Shown piece after piece: positions 34,075-41,039 of a DNA stretch of 44,248 nt. The position numbers were made by a program, and so were the translations under genes. Each line of letters starts with the position of its first letter. Positions within the stretch are counted from its first letter, which is position 1. Source of the DNA: Saprospiraceae bacterium (GTDB lineage Bacteria; Bacteroidota; Bacteroidia; Chitinophagales; Saprospiraceae). The DNA is taken from positions 1-44,248 of the forward strand of contig JANQHF010000005.1 in the NCBI GenBank assembly GCA_028282725.1. The letters are read 5' to 3'. Under the pieces are notes generated by a model. The model saw only the letters and a list, made by a program, of their open reading frames with translations, ran no database searches and had not been told where the DNA came from.

Positions 34075-35478
34075 ATGCATATGGACGGATTCAAAAACCG
34101 GCGGAAGTTCCTGAAACAAGGCGCCTTAATCGGCACGGGCATAACCATCATCCCACGCCATGTATTGGGAGGAATGGGATATACGGCCCCCAGCGACAAG
34201 ATCGAAATCGGTGTAGTGGGTGTCGGTGGCCGTGGAAAGGAGAATGTCAACGATCTGCTGGCACTCGATGATGTCCAGGTGACATGTATTGCAGATCCTG
34301 CAGAATTCTGGGACTTGCATGACTTTTACTACCGGACGGAAGCCGGCAGGGGTCCGGTCAAAGAGATGATTGAGGATTATTATCAATCTAAAGGACAAGC
34401 CGGTGATGTAAGAGTCTATGCTGACTTTCGTCAAATGCTGGCCGAGGAAACCTCTTTGGACGCTGTGCTGTGCGCTACCCCGGATCACACGCATGCCTAT
34501 GTCTCGGTATTGGCAATGCGGGCCGGGAAACACGTCTACTGTGAAAAACCCTTGACCCATAACATCTGGGAAGCACGCCTGGTGCAAAAGGTGGCAAGGG
34601 AAACCGGGCTTGCAACCCAAATGGGCAATCAATTGCACAGTGCGAAGGGGATCAGGCGTACGGTCGAAATTTTGAAATCAGGGTTACTGGGAAAGATCAG
34701 CGAGGTGCATGCCTGGGTAGGTGCGACGCGATGGATTCCCACACTGAAAGGACTGCCCAAGGGATACAGTGCCCTGCCCTATGGATTCGACTGGGACCTG
34801 TGGATAGGTCCGCGGGCCATGCGCCCATTTCACGAGGATTATGCTCCGGTCACATGGAGGGATTTCTGGGATTTCGGTTGCGGTGCCATGGGTGACTTTG
34901 GTTGCCATGACCTGGATGCGGCTGTCTGGGGATTGGATCTGCCGTTACCATCGAGTGTAGAACTCAGACCTGCCGGATTCAGCAATGAGGAAGTGACTCC
35001 TTTCGGAGAAATCGGATATTATGAATTTGAAAGGGACAATGGATCGACTGTGGATCTGACCTGGTATTCCGGGGGACTCAGACCCCCCAAACCGGCTGAA
35101 TTAGCCGATAGTGAAGAACTTCCCGGTCGGGGTGCGCTGTACCGGGGCGAAAATGGAACGATGATTTACCGGGGAGGCAGACAGGATCCCCTGATTTTTC
35201 CCGAATCGTTGAAAGGAGAGATTGCTGCAGTACCCACTACCCTGCCTGATGCCATTGGTCACCATGCGGAATGGGTCAGGGGCATCAGGGAAGGAAGGCC
35301 GACCGGTTCCAACTTTGAATATGCGGGACATCTGACGGAGATCACCTTATTGGGTGTCCTGTCATTGCGCCTGGGTGGGAAAAAATTGGATTGGGATGCT
35401 GAACATACGAAGGTGAAGGGAATGCCCGAGGCAGATCCATTTATCAAGGAGGAGATTCGCGATGGATGGGAATTTTGA
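34075..35478 (+). CDS. Gfo/Idh/MocA family oxidoreductase, Tat-exported
   Basis: 467 residues. A twin-arginine signal is clear: RRKFLKQG at about 9-16 followed by a hydrophobic stretch, as in many Bacteroidota oxidoreductases of this type. The nucleotide-binding motif is GVGGRG at about 49-54, and the second family motif CEKPLTHN has Lys158, the catalytic residue in related dehydrogenases. C-terminal domain GDFGCHDLDAAVW matches the substrate-side pocket. These enzymes oxidise or reduce sugars or polyols with NAD(P); Tat export keeps the bound cofactor. Start at 34075 or the ATG two codons later. Only 64 bp separate it from the VOC gene, so they may share a transcript. Confidence 0.92.
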   Translation: MHMDGFKNRRKFLKQGALIGTGITIIPRHVLGGMGYTAPSDKIEIGVVGVGGRGKENVNDLLALDDVQVTCIADPAEFWDLHDFYYRTEAGRGPVKEMIEDYYQSKGQAGDVRVYADFRQMLAEETSLDAVLCATPDHTHAYVSVLAMRAGKHVYCEKPLTHNIWEARLVQKVARETGLATQMGNQLHSAKGIRRTVEILKSGLLGKISEVHAWVGATRWIPTLKGLPKGYSALPYGFDWDLWIGPRAMRPFHEDYAPVTWRDFWDFGCGAMGDFGCHDLDAAVWGLDLPLPSSVELRPAGFSNEEVTPFGEIGYYEFERDNGSTVDLTWYSGGLRPPKPAELADSEELPGRGALYRGENGTMIYRGGRQDPLIFPESLKGEIAAVPTTLPDAIGHHAEWVRGIREGRPTGSNFEYAGHLTEITLLGVLSLRLGGKKLDWDAEHTKVKGMPEADPFIKEEIRDGWEF

Positions 35479-35542
35479 AAACCCTAATGGCTACTGGAAT
35501 GATGAATAAAGGAAGGATGATTCACCCTGCTCAATTCATGGC

Positions 35543-36004
35543 ATGATCAAAGGATTGTTCGAGACCCACTTATTCGTGGCTGACCTGGAAAGATCAATCG
35601 AATTCTATACAAAGACCCTTGAACTGGAACAGTGTTATTATGATGAAGGACGACGCGCCGCTTTTTTCTGGATTGGTGAGCCCAATGAGTATATGTTGGG
35701 CTTGTGGGAGAAGCCGGTTGATGAAATCGATATTCGACATTTTGCATTTCGATGTGACCCGCTATGGGTGTTGAATGAATCCATTAGTTATCTAAAGAAG
35801 AGAGACCTCACTTCTTACAATTTTCTGAATGACGGGACAGAACGACCCATGGTCTTCGCCTGGATGCCGGCCATTGCCATCTACTTCAATGATCCCGATG
35901 GCCACGTACTGGAATTCATCGGCATCCTGGATGGGGCTTCGAGGCCGGAGTTGGGTGTGATTTCGTACGAGGAGTGGAGGGTAAAAGCACAGGATGGTGC
36001 TTAG
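35543..36004 (+). CDS. VOC superfamily (glyoxalase/bleomycin-resistance-fold) protein
   Basis: 153 residues. The paired beta-alpha-beta-beta-beta fold is visible: KGLFETHLFVADLERSIEFY at the N-terminus and AIYFNDPDGHVLEFI near residue 115-130. Candidate metal ligands are His8, the His in RHFAFRC and Glu127. Family members include glyoxalases, dioxygenases and fosfomycin-resistance enzymes; substrate unknown. Length is typical for a single VOC module pair. It follows the Gfo/Idh/MocA gene by 64 bp. Downstream comes a REP-like palindrome in the convergent gap with the cupin gene. Confidence 0.9.
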   Translation: MIKGLFETHLFVADLERSIEFYTKTLELEQCYYDEGRRAAFFWIGEPNEYMLGLWEKPVDEIDIRHFAFRCDPLWVLNESISYLKKRDLTSYNFLNDGTERPMVFAWMPAIAIYFNDPDGHVLEFIGILDGASRPELGVISYEEWRVKAQDGA

Positions 36005-36317
36005 TTTGTTCCACATCCTTACAATTTTAAATAGAAATGAGCTCAGGTTCAATCGAGAAGTAGAGGGCGGACCCGTCGCCTGATTTATTAGGAAGAGCGG
36101 ATGCATCACCTGACTTTAAGTAGGTGCCTGTCTCGACGAAGGCGGGATGACCTACTCCTGAGTAGCCTTTCTTTCTTAAGCGCGAGGCTCGCCTTCAAAC
36201 CATCAATTAATTGCCCATTGGAAATTCAAATGGGGCTTGAAGGGAATCAACAAATGCCAACAATCATAATGTTAACTTAAACATTCAGAATGCCCACAAA
36301 CCACAAATCCATTTTGG
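36005..36317. other. Convergent gene-free interval with a REP-like element
   Basis: 313 bp between the convergent VOC and cupin genes. It holds the REP-like element at 36071-36150. Apart from that I see only an AT-rich remainder and no clear terminator. Confidence 0.6.
36071..36150 (+). repeat. REP-like element with imperfect palindrome
   Basis: Palindromic core at 36107-36126: arms CACCT/AGGTG and ACTT/AAGT with one bulged G and a one-base centre. It is preceded by a degraded copy, ACCCGTCGCCTGA. The 29 bases starting at 36122 (AGGTGCCTG, then CTCGACGA and ATGA) match the tail of the element at 37507 in 24 of 29 positions. Core shared with the RAYT-associated repeats. Confidence 0.8.
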
Positions 36318-36758
36318 TCAATCACCGGGTTGAATGTGCATGTCGTAATCGGCGGCTGTTTGCATCACTCGATTAATAACTGTTTCATCTACTGATTTCT
36401 GCATTGCATCTTGTTCCGTTTCAGAGATGCCCATATCCTGGAAAAAGGACAGGAATCCTTTAGGACTATGAATATTCACCCATTTGCAGGGAGTAGAACC
36501 GTTATTCTTAAAGGTATGAACGACACGAGCGGGCAGATCGATGGTCTGTCCGGCCTTTACCAGTCTTGGTTTTCCATCTACGACGAATTGCATTTCACCC
36601 TCCAATACCATAAAGAGTTCTTGAAGATTCGAGTGGTGGTGAGGAGGAGGTCCCGGAACATTTGGAGCCGTTTCTCCGATGACCATATCATAATTTCCGG
36701 ATACATCAACCGGAGTGATCTTATGACCCAGGACCCAAAGTTTCTTTTCATTTTCCAT
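36318..36758 (-). CDS. Cupin domain protein
   Basis: 146 residues from the ATG at 36758 (MENEKKLWVLG); an extension to 36821 is open but would run across the operator sites. The two cupin motifs are intact: motif 1 HHH at 40-42 with Glu47 and Gly54, motif 2 with Pro76 and His81, giving the usual three-His/one-Glu metal site. Single-domain cupins of this type include small dioxygenases and isomerases; the substrate is unknown. It is divergent from the TetR-type regulator and a matched operator lies just upstream, so its expression is very likely controlled by that regulator, possibly in response to the cupin's own substrate. Confidence 0.9.
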   Translation of the reverse strand: MENEKKLWVLGHKITPVDVSGNYDMVIGETAPNVPGPPPHHHSNLQELFMVLEGEMQFVVDGKPRLVKAGQTIDLPARVVHTFKNNGSTPCKWVNIHSPKGFLSFFQDMGISETEQDAMQKSVDETVINRVMQTAADYDMHIQPGD

Positions 36759-36774
36759 ATATATTTTTATTTGG

Positions 36775-36790
36775 TGAGACAATTGTCTCA
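36775..36790. promoter_or_regulatory. Probable TetR operator 1 (perfect palindrome)
   Basis: TGAGACAATTGTCTCA, a perfect 16-bp palindrome, 17 bp upstream of the cupin start. Near-identical to the site at 36828; the two centres are 53 bp apart. Confidence 0.75.
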
Positions 36791-36827
36791 TAAACATAAG
36801 AAGAGGTTTTGATGTCACCAAACTTTA

Positions 36828-36843
36828 TAAGACATTTGTCTCA
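36828..36843. promoter_or_regulatory. Probable TetR operator 2, overlapping the regulator start
   Basis: TAAGACATTTGTCTCA, 14 of 16 positions identical to operator 1. Its last base is the first base of the TetR-type start codon, so binding would block transcription of the regulator gene (autorepression). Confidence 0.7.
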
Positions 36844-37454
36844 TGAAGAAAAATGATATCAATCGGGGCAGGATCAATCAAAAACTCAAAACCCGCTCAG
36901 AAATCCTGGAGGCAGCAAGATCTTTAATGCCTAAGTCGCAAAAAATAACACTGGATGATGTTGCCAAAAAAGCGAATATCTCAAGGGCGACTATTTATCG
37001 GTATTTTTCTTCCATTGACCTGCTGATCACCGAGGCTTCTCTTGACGTCAGACATAAAACTCCCGATGAAATTTTTGAAGAGGTAAAGGAAATGTCATTT
37101 GCCGGCAGGGTCCTCCATATTCAAAAACAATACGTCGATATTGCGCTCAACAATGAAGTTGTCTTCCGGCGATTCCTCAGCGCTGTCCTGACTGAATCAA
37201 TCGTAACCAAAAAACAACTGCGAGGTGCGCGCAGAATTGAAGCACTGGAGAAAGCACTAGCTCCCTTTAAAAGCGGTTTGGCTAGGAAAACTTATAAAAA
37301 TCTCATCAACGCTTCTTCGATTTTGATGGGCATAGATCCGGTAGTCACATCCAAGGATGTCTGTAAATTGAACAACAAAGAAATCAAGGCAACCCTTGAA
37401 TGGGCCCTGGATCTGATCATCAAAGGAGTCATGCGTGAGCATCCATCATTGTAA
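36843..37454 (+). CDS. TetR/AcrR-family transcriptional regulator
   Basis: 203 residues. The N-terminal HTH domain (about 17-66) is typical: SEILEAARSLM, then TLDDVAKKANISRATIYRYF, with the recognition helix around SRATIYRYF. The C-terminal half is helical with no recognised ligand pocket motif and a probable dimer interface. Start at ATG 36843 is well supported since it falls at the end of operator 2. Two copies of a GAGACAA..TTGTCTC-type operator in the 84-bp divergent gap show that it probably represses itself and the cupin gene. Inducer unknown. A REP-like palindrome lies 36 bp after its stop. Confidence 0.92.
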   Translation: MKKNDINRGRINQKLKTRSEILEAARSLMPKSQKITLDDVAKKANISRATIYRYFSSIDLLITEASLDVRHKTPDEIFEEVKEMSFAGRVLHIQKQYVDIALNNEVVFRRFLSAVLTESIVTKKQLRGARRIEALEKALAPFKSGLARKTYKNLINASSILMGIDPVVTSKDVCKLNNKEIKATLEWALDLIIKGVMREHPSL

Positions 37455-37484
37455 GGCATAGTAAACAATTCACTTCCGGACAGA

Positions 37485-37535
37485 CCCGTCACCTGACTTA
37501 AAGTCAGGTGCCTGCCTCGACGACAGCAGAATGAG
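37485..37535 (+). repeat. REP-like element with perfect palindrome
   Basis: Arms CACCTGACTT (37491-37500) and AAGTCAGGTG (37502-37511) around one A form a perfect 21-bp palindrome, preceded by CCCGT. The tail from 37507 shares 24 of 29 bases with the element at 36122. It has the same architecture as the palindrome that ends the array beside the RAYT gene (10-bp arms, central A). Confidence 0.88.
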
Positions 37536-37747
37536 TTTTCGCGGGCAGCCTCGCTATTCCAGACTCAGTATAGATCACATATTGCACAGATGGCCAGTCC
37601 CTTATATTTTTGGAGAAAAGATAAAAAATGGCAAAACATCTAAAAGGTGTGTTTTATATCTTTAGAAAGCCTTTAATGTGCACTTTTTAGGGATAAAGGT
37701 GTGTTTATAGACAAGTTGTAGCACATTTGAGAAAAACGAAATTCTGA

Positions 37748-38239
37748 ATGAAAATAGTAGTAATAGCTGGAAGCTCAAGAAATGATGGAGACACTTTAAA
37801 CTTGACAGATCAACTGATTGAAAATACAAATTGGGATCTAATTGACCTAAACGATTATGATTTCAGCTATTATGATTATAAACACGAAAACAGAGTTGAT
37901 GACTATCTGAATTTGATGAGAGGAATTATTGAAAAGTATGACACGCTGATTTTTGCTACACCGGTTTATTGGTATTCTATGAGCGGGATAATGAAAGTAT
38001 TTTTTGACCGAATTACTGATTTATTAGAAATTGAAAAAGATCTTGGGCGAAAATTACGGGGGAAAAATATGGCTGCAATTAGTTGTTCAATTGGTAATAA
38101 TATAGGTGATTCTTTTTGGATTCCATTTTCAGAAACTGCAAAGTATTTAGGGATGAATTATCTTGGACATATCCATACGATTATCGGTGAGCGAAACGAA
38201 TCTAAATTGAAGGAATTTATTAACCGGATAGAAAATTGA
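37748..38239 (+). CDS. Flavodoxin-like NAD(P)H-dependent FMN reductase
   Basis: 163 residues with the flavodoxin-like fold: GSSRNDGDTLNL near residue 8-19 is the phosphate-binding loop for FMN, and ATPVYWYSMSGIMKVFFDR at about 75-93 is the second FMN-contact motif of the iron-sulfur-flavoprotein/quinone-reductase group. It would transfer electrons from NAD(P)H to quinones or similar. Base composition is AT-rich compared with genes before 37 kb. It is preceded by GTTGTAGC at 37715-37722, and followed by a long hairpin, so it appears as the first cassette-like gene of the accessory region. Confidence 0.88.
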   Translation: MKIVVIAGSSRNDGDTLNLTDQLIENTNWDLIDLNDYDFSYYDYKHENRVDDYLNLMRGIIEKYDTLIFATPVYWYSMSGIMKVFFDRITDLLEIEKDLGRKLRGKNMAAISCSIGNNIGDSFWIPFSETAKYLGMNYLGHIHTIIGERNESKLKEFINRIEN

Positions 38240-38244
38240 ACATG

Positions 38245-38299
38245 CTACAACACTGTGTAAAAATGCGTTAAAACGCATTTTACACTAAACGCTGTAGCC
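38245..38299 (+). repeat. Cassette-boundary hairpin 1
   Basis: Long imperfect hairpin: outer arms GCTACA (38245-38250) and TGTAGC (38294-38299); inner arms GTGTAAAAATGCGTT and AACGCATTTTACAC form a 14-bp stem with one bulged A. Six bp after the flavodoxin-like stop. GCTACAAC recurs at 39155 and 42354. May also act as a terminator, though no clear T tract follows. Confidence 0.75.
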
Positions 38300-38307
38300 A
38301 ATGCGAA

Positions 38308-39171
38308 ATGACAAAAGGTATGACTATTCGAGAGCAATATAGGTCTGACATACAATTACTCAAGTCAAAACAAAATCAACTTGGTGGTGACTTTTGGACT
38401 ACTGACGACAACAGGATTGGTAAGGGTTCCCCATTTTCCTCAAGAGACGTAGCAATTATCTTAACTGAGCTTGGATTTACCCAAGATGATGAAGAGATCA
38501 AAGGTATTTCGGAGAAAATATTCAGCGCATTAAGACCTGACGGACGATTTAAAATTTCTCCTTCAGGTTCGATTTTTCCTTGTCATACAATCACAGCACT
38601 TCGTGTTTTATGTTACATGGGGTTTTCAGATGACGAACGATTAAAAGCAACCTTTAATCACTTATTTGAAATTCAACATGACGATGGTGGGTGGAGGTGT
38701 AATAAAGTCAAAACAGGTAAAAGCCCCGACATGGATTTATCAAATCCGGGTGTTACTTTGGAAGCACTTGATGCGTTCAGGTTTACAAAGTTTCTGAATT
38801 CCGACAAACGATTAGATAAGGCAATAGAATTCCTTTTACAACATTGGAAAGAGAAAAGACCATTGGGACCTTGCCATTTTGGTATTGGGACACTATTCAT
38901 GCAAACAGAATTCCCATTTTTGAGGTATAACCTTTTCTATTACTGTTATACATTATCATTCTATGAAAGTGCCAAGCAAGATAGTAGGTTTAAAGAAGTC
39001 ATTAAAGAATTAGATAAAAAAGTGAGTAAAGGTAAGTTGGTAATTGAAAACCCCAATAGCAGACTTGCAAAACTCGACTTTTGTAAAAAAGGAGAACCAA
39101 GTGAATTAGCGACACTCAGGTATAACGAACTAAAGAACAGAATAAAAGTACATGGCTACAACATTGTATAA
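38308..39171 (+). CDS. Prenyltransferase/squalene-cyclase-like toroid protein
   Basis: 287 residues, no signal peptide. Helix pairs with an EIQHDDGGWRCN motif (near residue 127) resemble QW/DGGW repeats of terpenoid cyclases and protein prenyltransferase beta subunits, which form alpha/alpha toroids. Other repeat-like places are LRPDGRFKIS and CHFGIGTLFMQ. No complete catalytic set was recognised, so function is unknown. The last codons (HGYNIV, stop) fall inside the next hairpin element (39154), so the C-terminus is encoded by the repeat. ATG start at 38308, or 38320. Confidence 0.7.
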   Translation: MTKGMTIREQYRSDIQLLKSKQNQLGGDFWTTDDNRIGKGSPFSSRDVAIILTELGFTQDDEEIKGISEKIFSALRPDGRFKISPSGSIFPCHTITALRVLCYMGFSDDERLKATFNHLFEIQHDDGGWRCNKVKTGKSPDMDLSNPGVTLEALDAFRFTKFLNSDKRLDKAIEFLLQHWKEKRPLGPCHFGIGTLFMQTEFPFLRYNLFYYCYTLSFYESAKQDSRFKEVIKELDKKVSKGKLVIENPNSRLAKLDFCKKGEPSELATLRYNELKNRIKVHGYNIV

Positions 39172-39297
39172 ACGTAATGCAGGGAAAGTACAAGTCAAAG
39201 GATCGATGCTTCTATCCCTCCAAAGTCACGTTTGTGCGAATTCGGGAACTGTCGACTCCAAATCCCCTACTACGCATATACCCGGCCGTTGTACGTC
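39154..39297 (+). repeat. Cassette-boundary element 2
   Basis: Begins GGCTACAACATTGTATAAAC, overlapping the end of the previous gene, and ends CGTTGTACGTCA. Ends are related to elements 1 and 3, but the inner pairing is weak, so this copy is more degraded. Confidence 0.5.
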
Positions 39298-39324
39298 AAA
39301 CAGAGTAAACTAAGGGAACTAAAA

Positions 39325-39486
39325 TTGAATATCAAAATTATAAATATCGCATCAGTTATCATCTAGACTTTTTCCTCAGTTATAGGGTTACTGTTTGATT
39401 TTAGAAATGAAGAAGGCGAAATAACGAAATGGGGTTATTTATCAATGTCAATTACGGTAATCTCCGGAATAAGAGGCAATCCTTAA
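39325..39486 (+). pseudogene. Degraded small membrane protein
   Basis: A single frame from a TTG at 39325 to TAA at 39484 codes for a hydrophobic start, then a TAG stop (39364-39366), then VIGLLFDFRNEEGEITKWGY and a further hydrophobic part. Removing the TAG gives a coherent two-segment membrane protein of about 53 residues. Not recognised. No better start codon was seen. Confidence 0.45.
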
Positions 39487-39561
39487 ATTAGTTATAACTA
39501 TTGTCGAAATAAACGTAGATATTCGTATCAAAGTGCGTTTCTGACTACATGACAAAGAGAA

Positions 39562-39623
39562 TAATAGCCATGTATAATTTGTTGAATATGAGAGAATAAG
39601 TACAAATTTTACGATGGCTATTA
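39562..39623 (+). promoter_or_regulatory. Large hairpin enclosing the transposase start
   Basis: Arms TAATAGCCAT (39562-39571) and ATGGCTATTA (39614-39623) are perfect complements. They extend inward with GTATAATTTG and CAAATTTTAC (one mismatch, one bulged G), giving about 20 bp of stem with a 21-nt loop. The start codon at 39614 is inside the 3' arm. Known IS elements use such stems to stop read-through transcripts from being translated. Confidence 0.65.
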
Positions 39624-39889
39624 GGGAGAAAGTTAAAGAACTTTCCCGGGAGTTGAAAATGGGACTAAAAGGATTTAATAAAAGTAGGGTTGATCTCGTT
39701 GCTTTAGCAGTAATCAGTATTGCTACGGTGGGCAGTATTAATTTAAAGGAAATAGCTCATGGTATGCTACGGGAGGTAAAGACGAGTAGCAATTACAGGA
39801 GGTTACAGCGCTTTATTGCCCAGGCAGATTGGACATGGGTAAACTTGCCGAAATTTCTGATTAACCTACTGGGTATTGAAGGGCCTTAA
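39614..39889 (+). pseudogene. IS4-family transposase, N-terminal fragment
   Basis: 91 residues matching the N-terminal region of IS4-type transposases: FNKSRVDLVALAVISIATV, then IAHGML and SSNYRRLQRFIAQADWTW. The DDE catalytic domain (normally another 250 residues or more) is missing; the frame ends at a TAA right after LLGIEGP. The remainder of the element is not found downstream, so this is a truncated IS remnant. The start codon is held in a large hairpin. Confidence 0.82.
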
Positions 39890-39928
39890 TATGAAATAGT
39901 CATGATTTAGTCTGACAGTTTTGATAAA

Positions 39929-40954
39929 TTAGTATTGAAAAATGCCCGCTTTCAAGTCTATTCCTTCTGAATCTTTGGTTAAATGTAAATGGAATTTATC
40001 AAGTTCTACAGACATATTCTTTTGTAAATATGTTACTCCTGTCTGTACTATTTTATCCAACTTAATATTTGGGCTGGATAATTCCATCACCCTTTTTTCT
40101 TCTCTCGACCAATAACCAACGAAACCTTTATTAATAATGATAGAATTAGAGAATAGAGAGGAGTATTTAAGATTTCTCGGGCCTACTAAAAAATTTTCAT
40201 TACCTACTATTACATTATTTGTGAAAGTAAAAGGATAGTCCTCTCTTCCAAACCAAAATGCACTCTCATAAGAACCATATACTATCGTGTATTCAATAGT
40301 AAATCCACCAACATTATTAAAAAACAGGACACCATTTCTACAGCCATAAAATATACAATGAGAGATTTTGTTTTTAGGACCATGAGCCCATACGCCTCCT
40401 TGAATTTTAGCAGCTTCTTTATTTCCAATGAAATAGCATTCAGCGACTACTAAATCACTGAGTGCTGGGTTCTCTTTGGAGACGGGATAGTAATATTTTA
40501 CTTTAGGGTTGGCGTTCCCCAAGAATTTTAACCCTTTTATTGTGACATGATTTGAAGCAATTAGGAATCCTGTGGAATGAGGAAATTGAGTGTCAGAATT
40601 ATTCTCGGAAATAGATTGAATGACTGGCATCTTTTCTGGCGTCCAATCTTCGTCATATGGTAAAATTGCCGCCTCTATAGTGTATCTGGTGGTATCACTC
40701 ATAATCCTTACGGGATTGACATCTATCTTGTCTTTAAGAAGGTAAAAACCTGGATGTAGCTTTATAACAATCTCACCTCCACCTGTAAGCGCATTTGCAT
40801 GTTTTACCGCCTGTTCAAGTGATTTAAAAGGAGCGCCTAAAGCACCCGTACCTGAGTCGCTTCCTGAACCTGCATCTACATAAATAGTTTGAGCAGGCAA
40901 AACAAAGATTAATAAGAACTGGAAACTAAATAGTAGAATTAACAACTTTTTCAT
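39929..40954 (-). CDS. Secreted right-handed parallel beta-helix protein
   Basis: 341 residues with a signal peptide (about 1-21, ends LPAQ). The start YVDAGSGSDSGTGALGAPFKSLEQAV is the classic opening of the DUF1565/pectate-lyase-like fold, and later coils (NHVTIKGLKF, NKISHCIFYGCRNGVLFFNN, FTFTNNVIVGN) build the beta-helix. Such proteins bind or cleave polysaccharides; no catalytic set was recognised. It diverges from the GTG-started membrane protein at 41040 across 85 bp, and lies next to an IS4 fragment. Stop 40 bp from the fragment's end. Confidence 0.85.
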   Translation of the reverse strand: MKKLLILLFSFQFLLIFVLPAQTIYVDAGSGSDSGTGALGAPFKSLEQAVKHANALTGGGEIVIKLHPGFYLLKDKIDVNPVRIMSDTTRYTIEAAILPYDEDWTPEKMPVIQSISENNSDTQFPHSTGFLIASNHVTIKGLKFLGNANPKVKYYYPVSKENPALSDLVVAECYFIGNKEAAKIQGGVWAHGPKNKISHCIFYGCRNGVLFFNNVGGFTIEYTIVYGSYESAFWFGREDYPFTFTNNVIVGNENFLVGPRNLKYSSLFSNSIIINKGFVGYWSREEKRVMELSSPNIKLDKIVQTGVTYLQKNMSVELDKFHLHLTKDSEGIDLKAGIFQY

Positions 40955-40979
40955 ATCGATTATTTTAAGGCAAAAAAAT

Positions 40980-40987
40980 TAATTTTG
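40980..40987 (+). promoter_or_regulatory. Possible -7 box (TAATTTTG)
   Basis: Fits the Bacteroidota -7 consensus TAnnTTTG, 52 bp upstream of the GTG at 41040. No good TTTG was seen 19-21 bp upstream, so support is partial. Confidence 0.3.
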
Positions 40988-41039
40988 TGACGAGTAGTCA
41001 ATTCATAAACCGCTTAAATTACATTCAAAACACGTTCAA

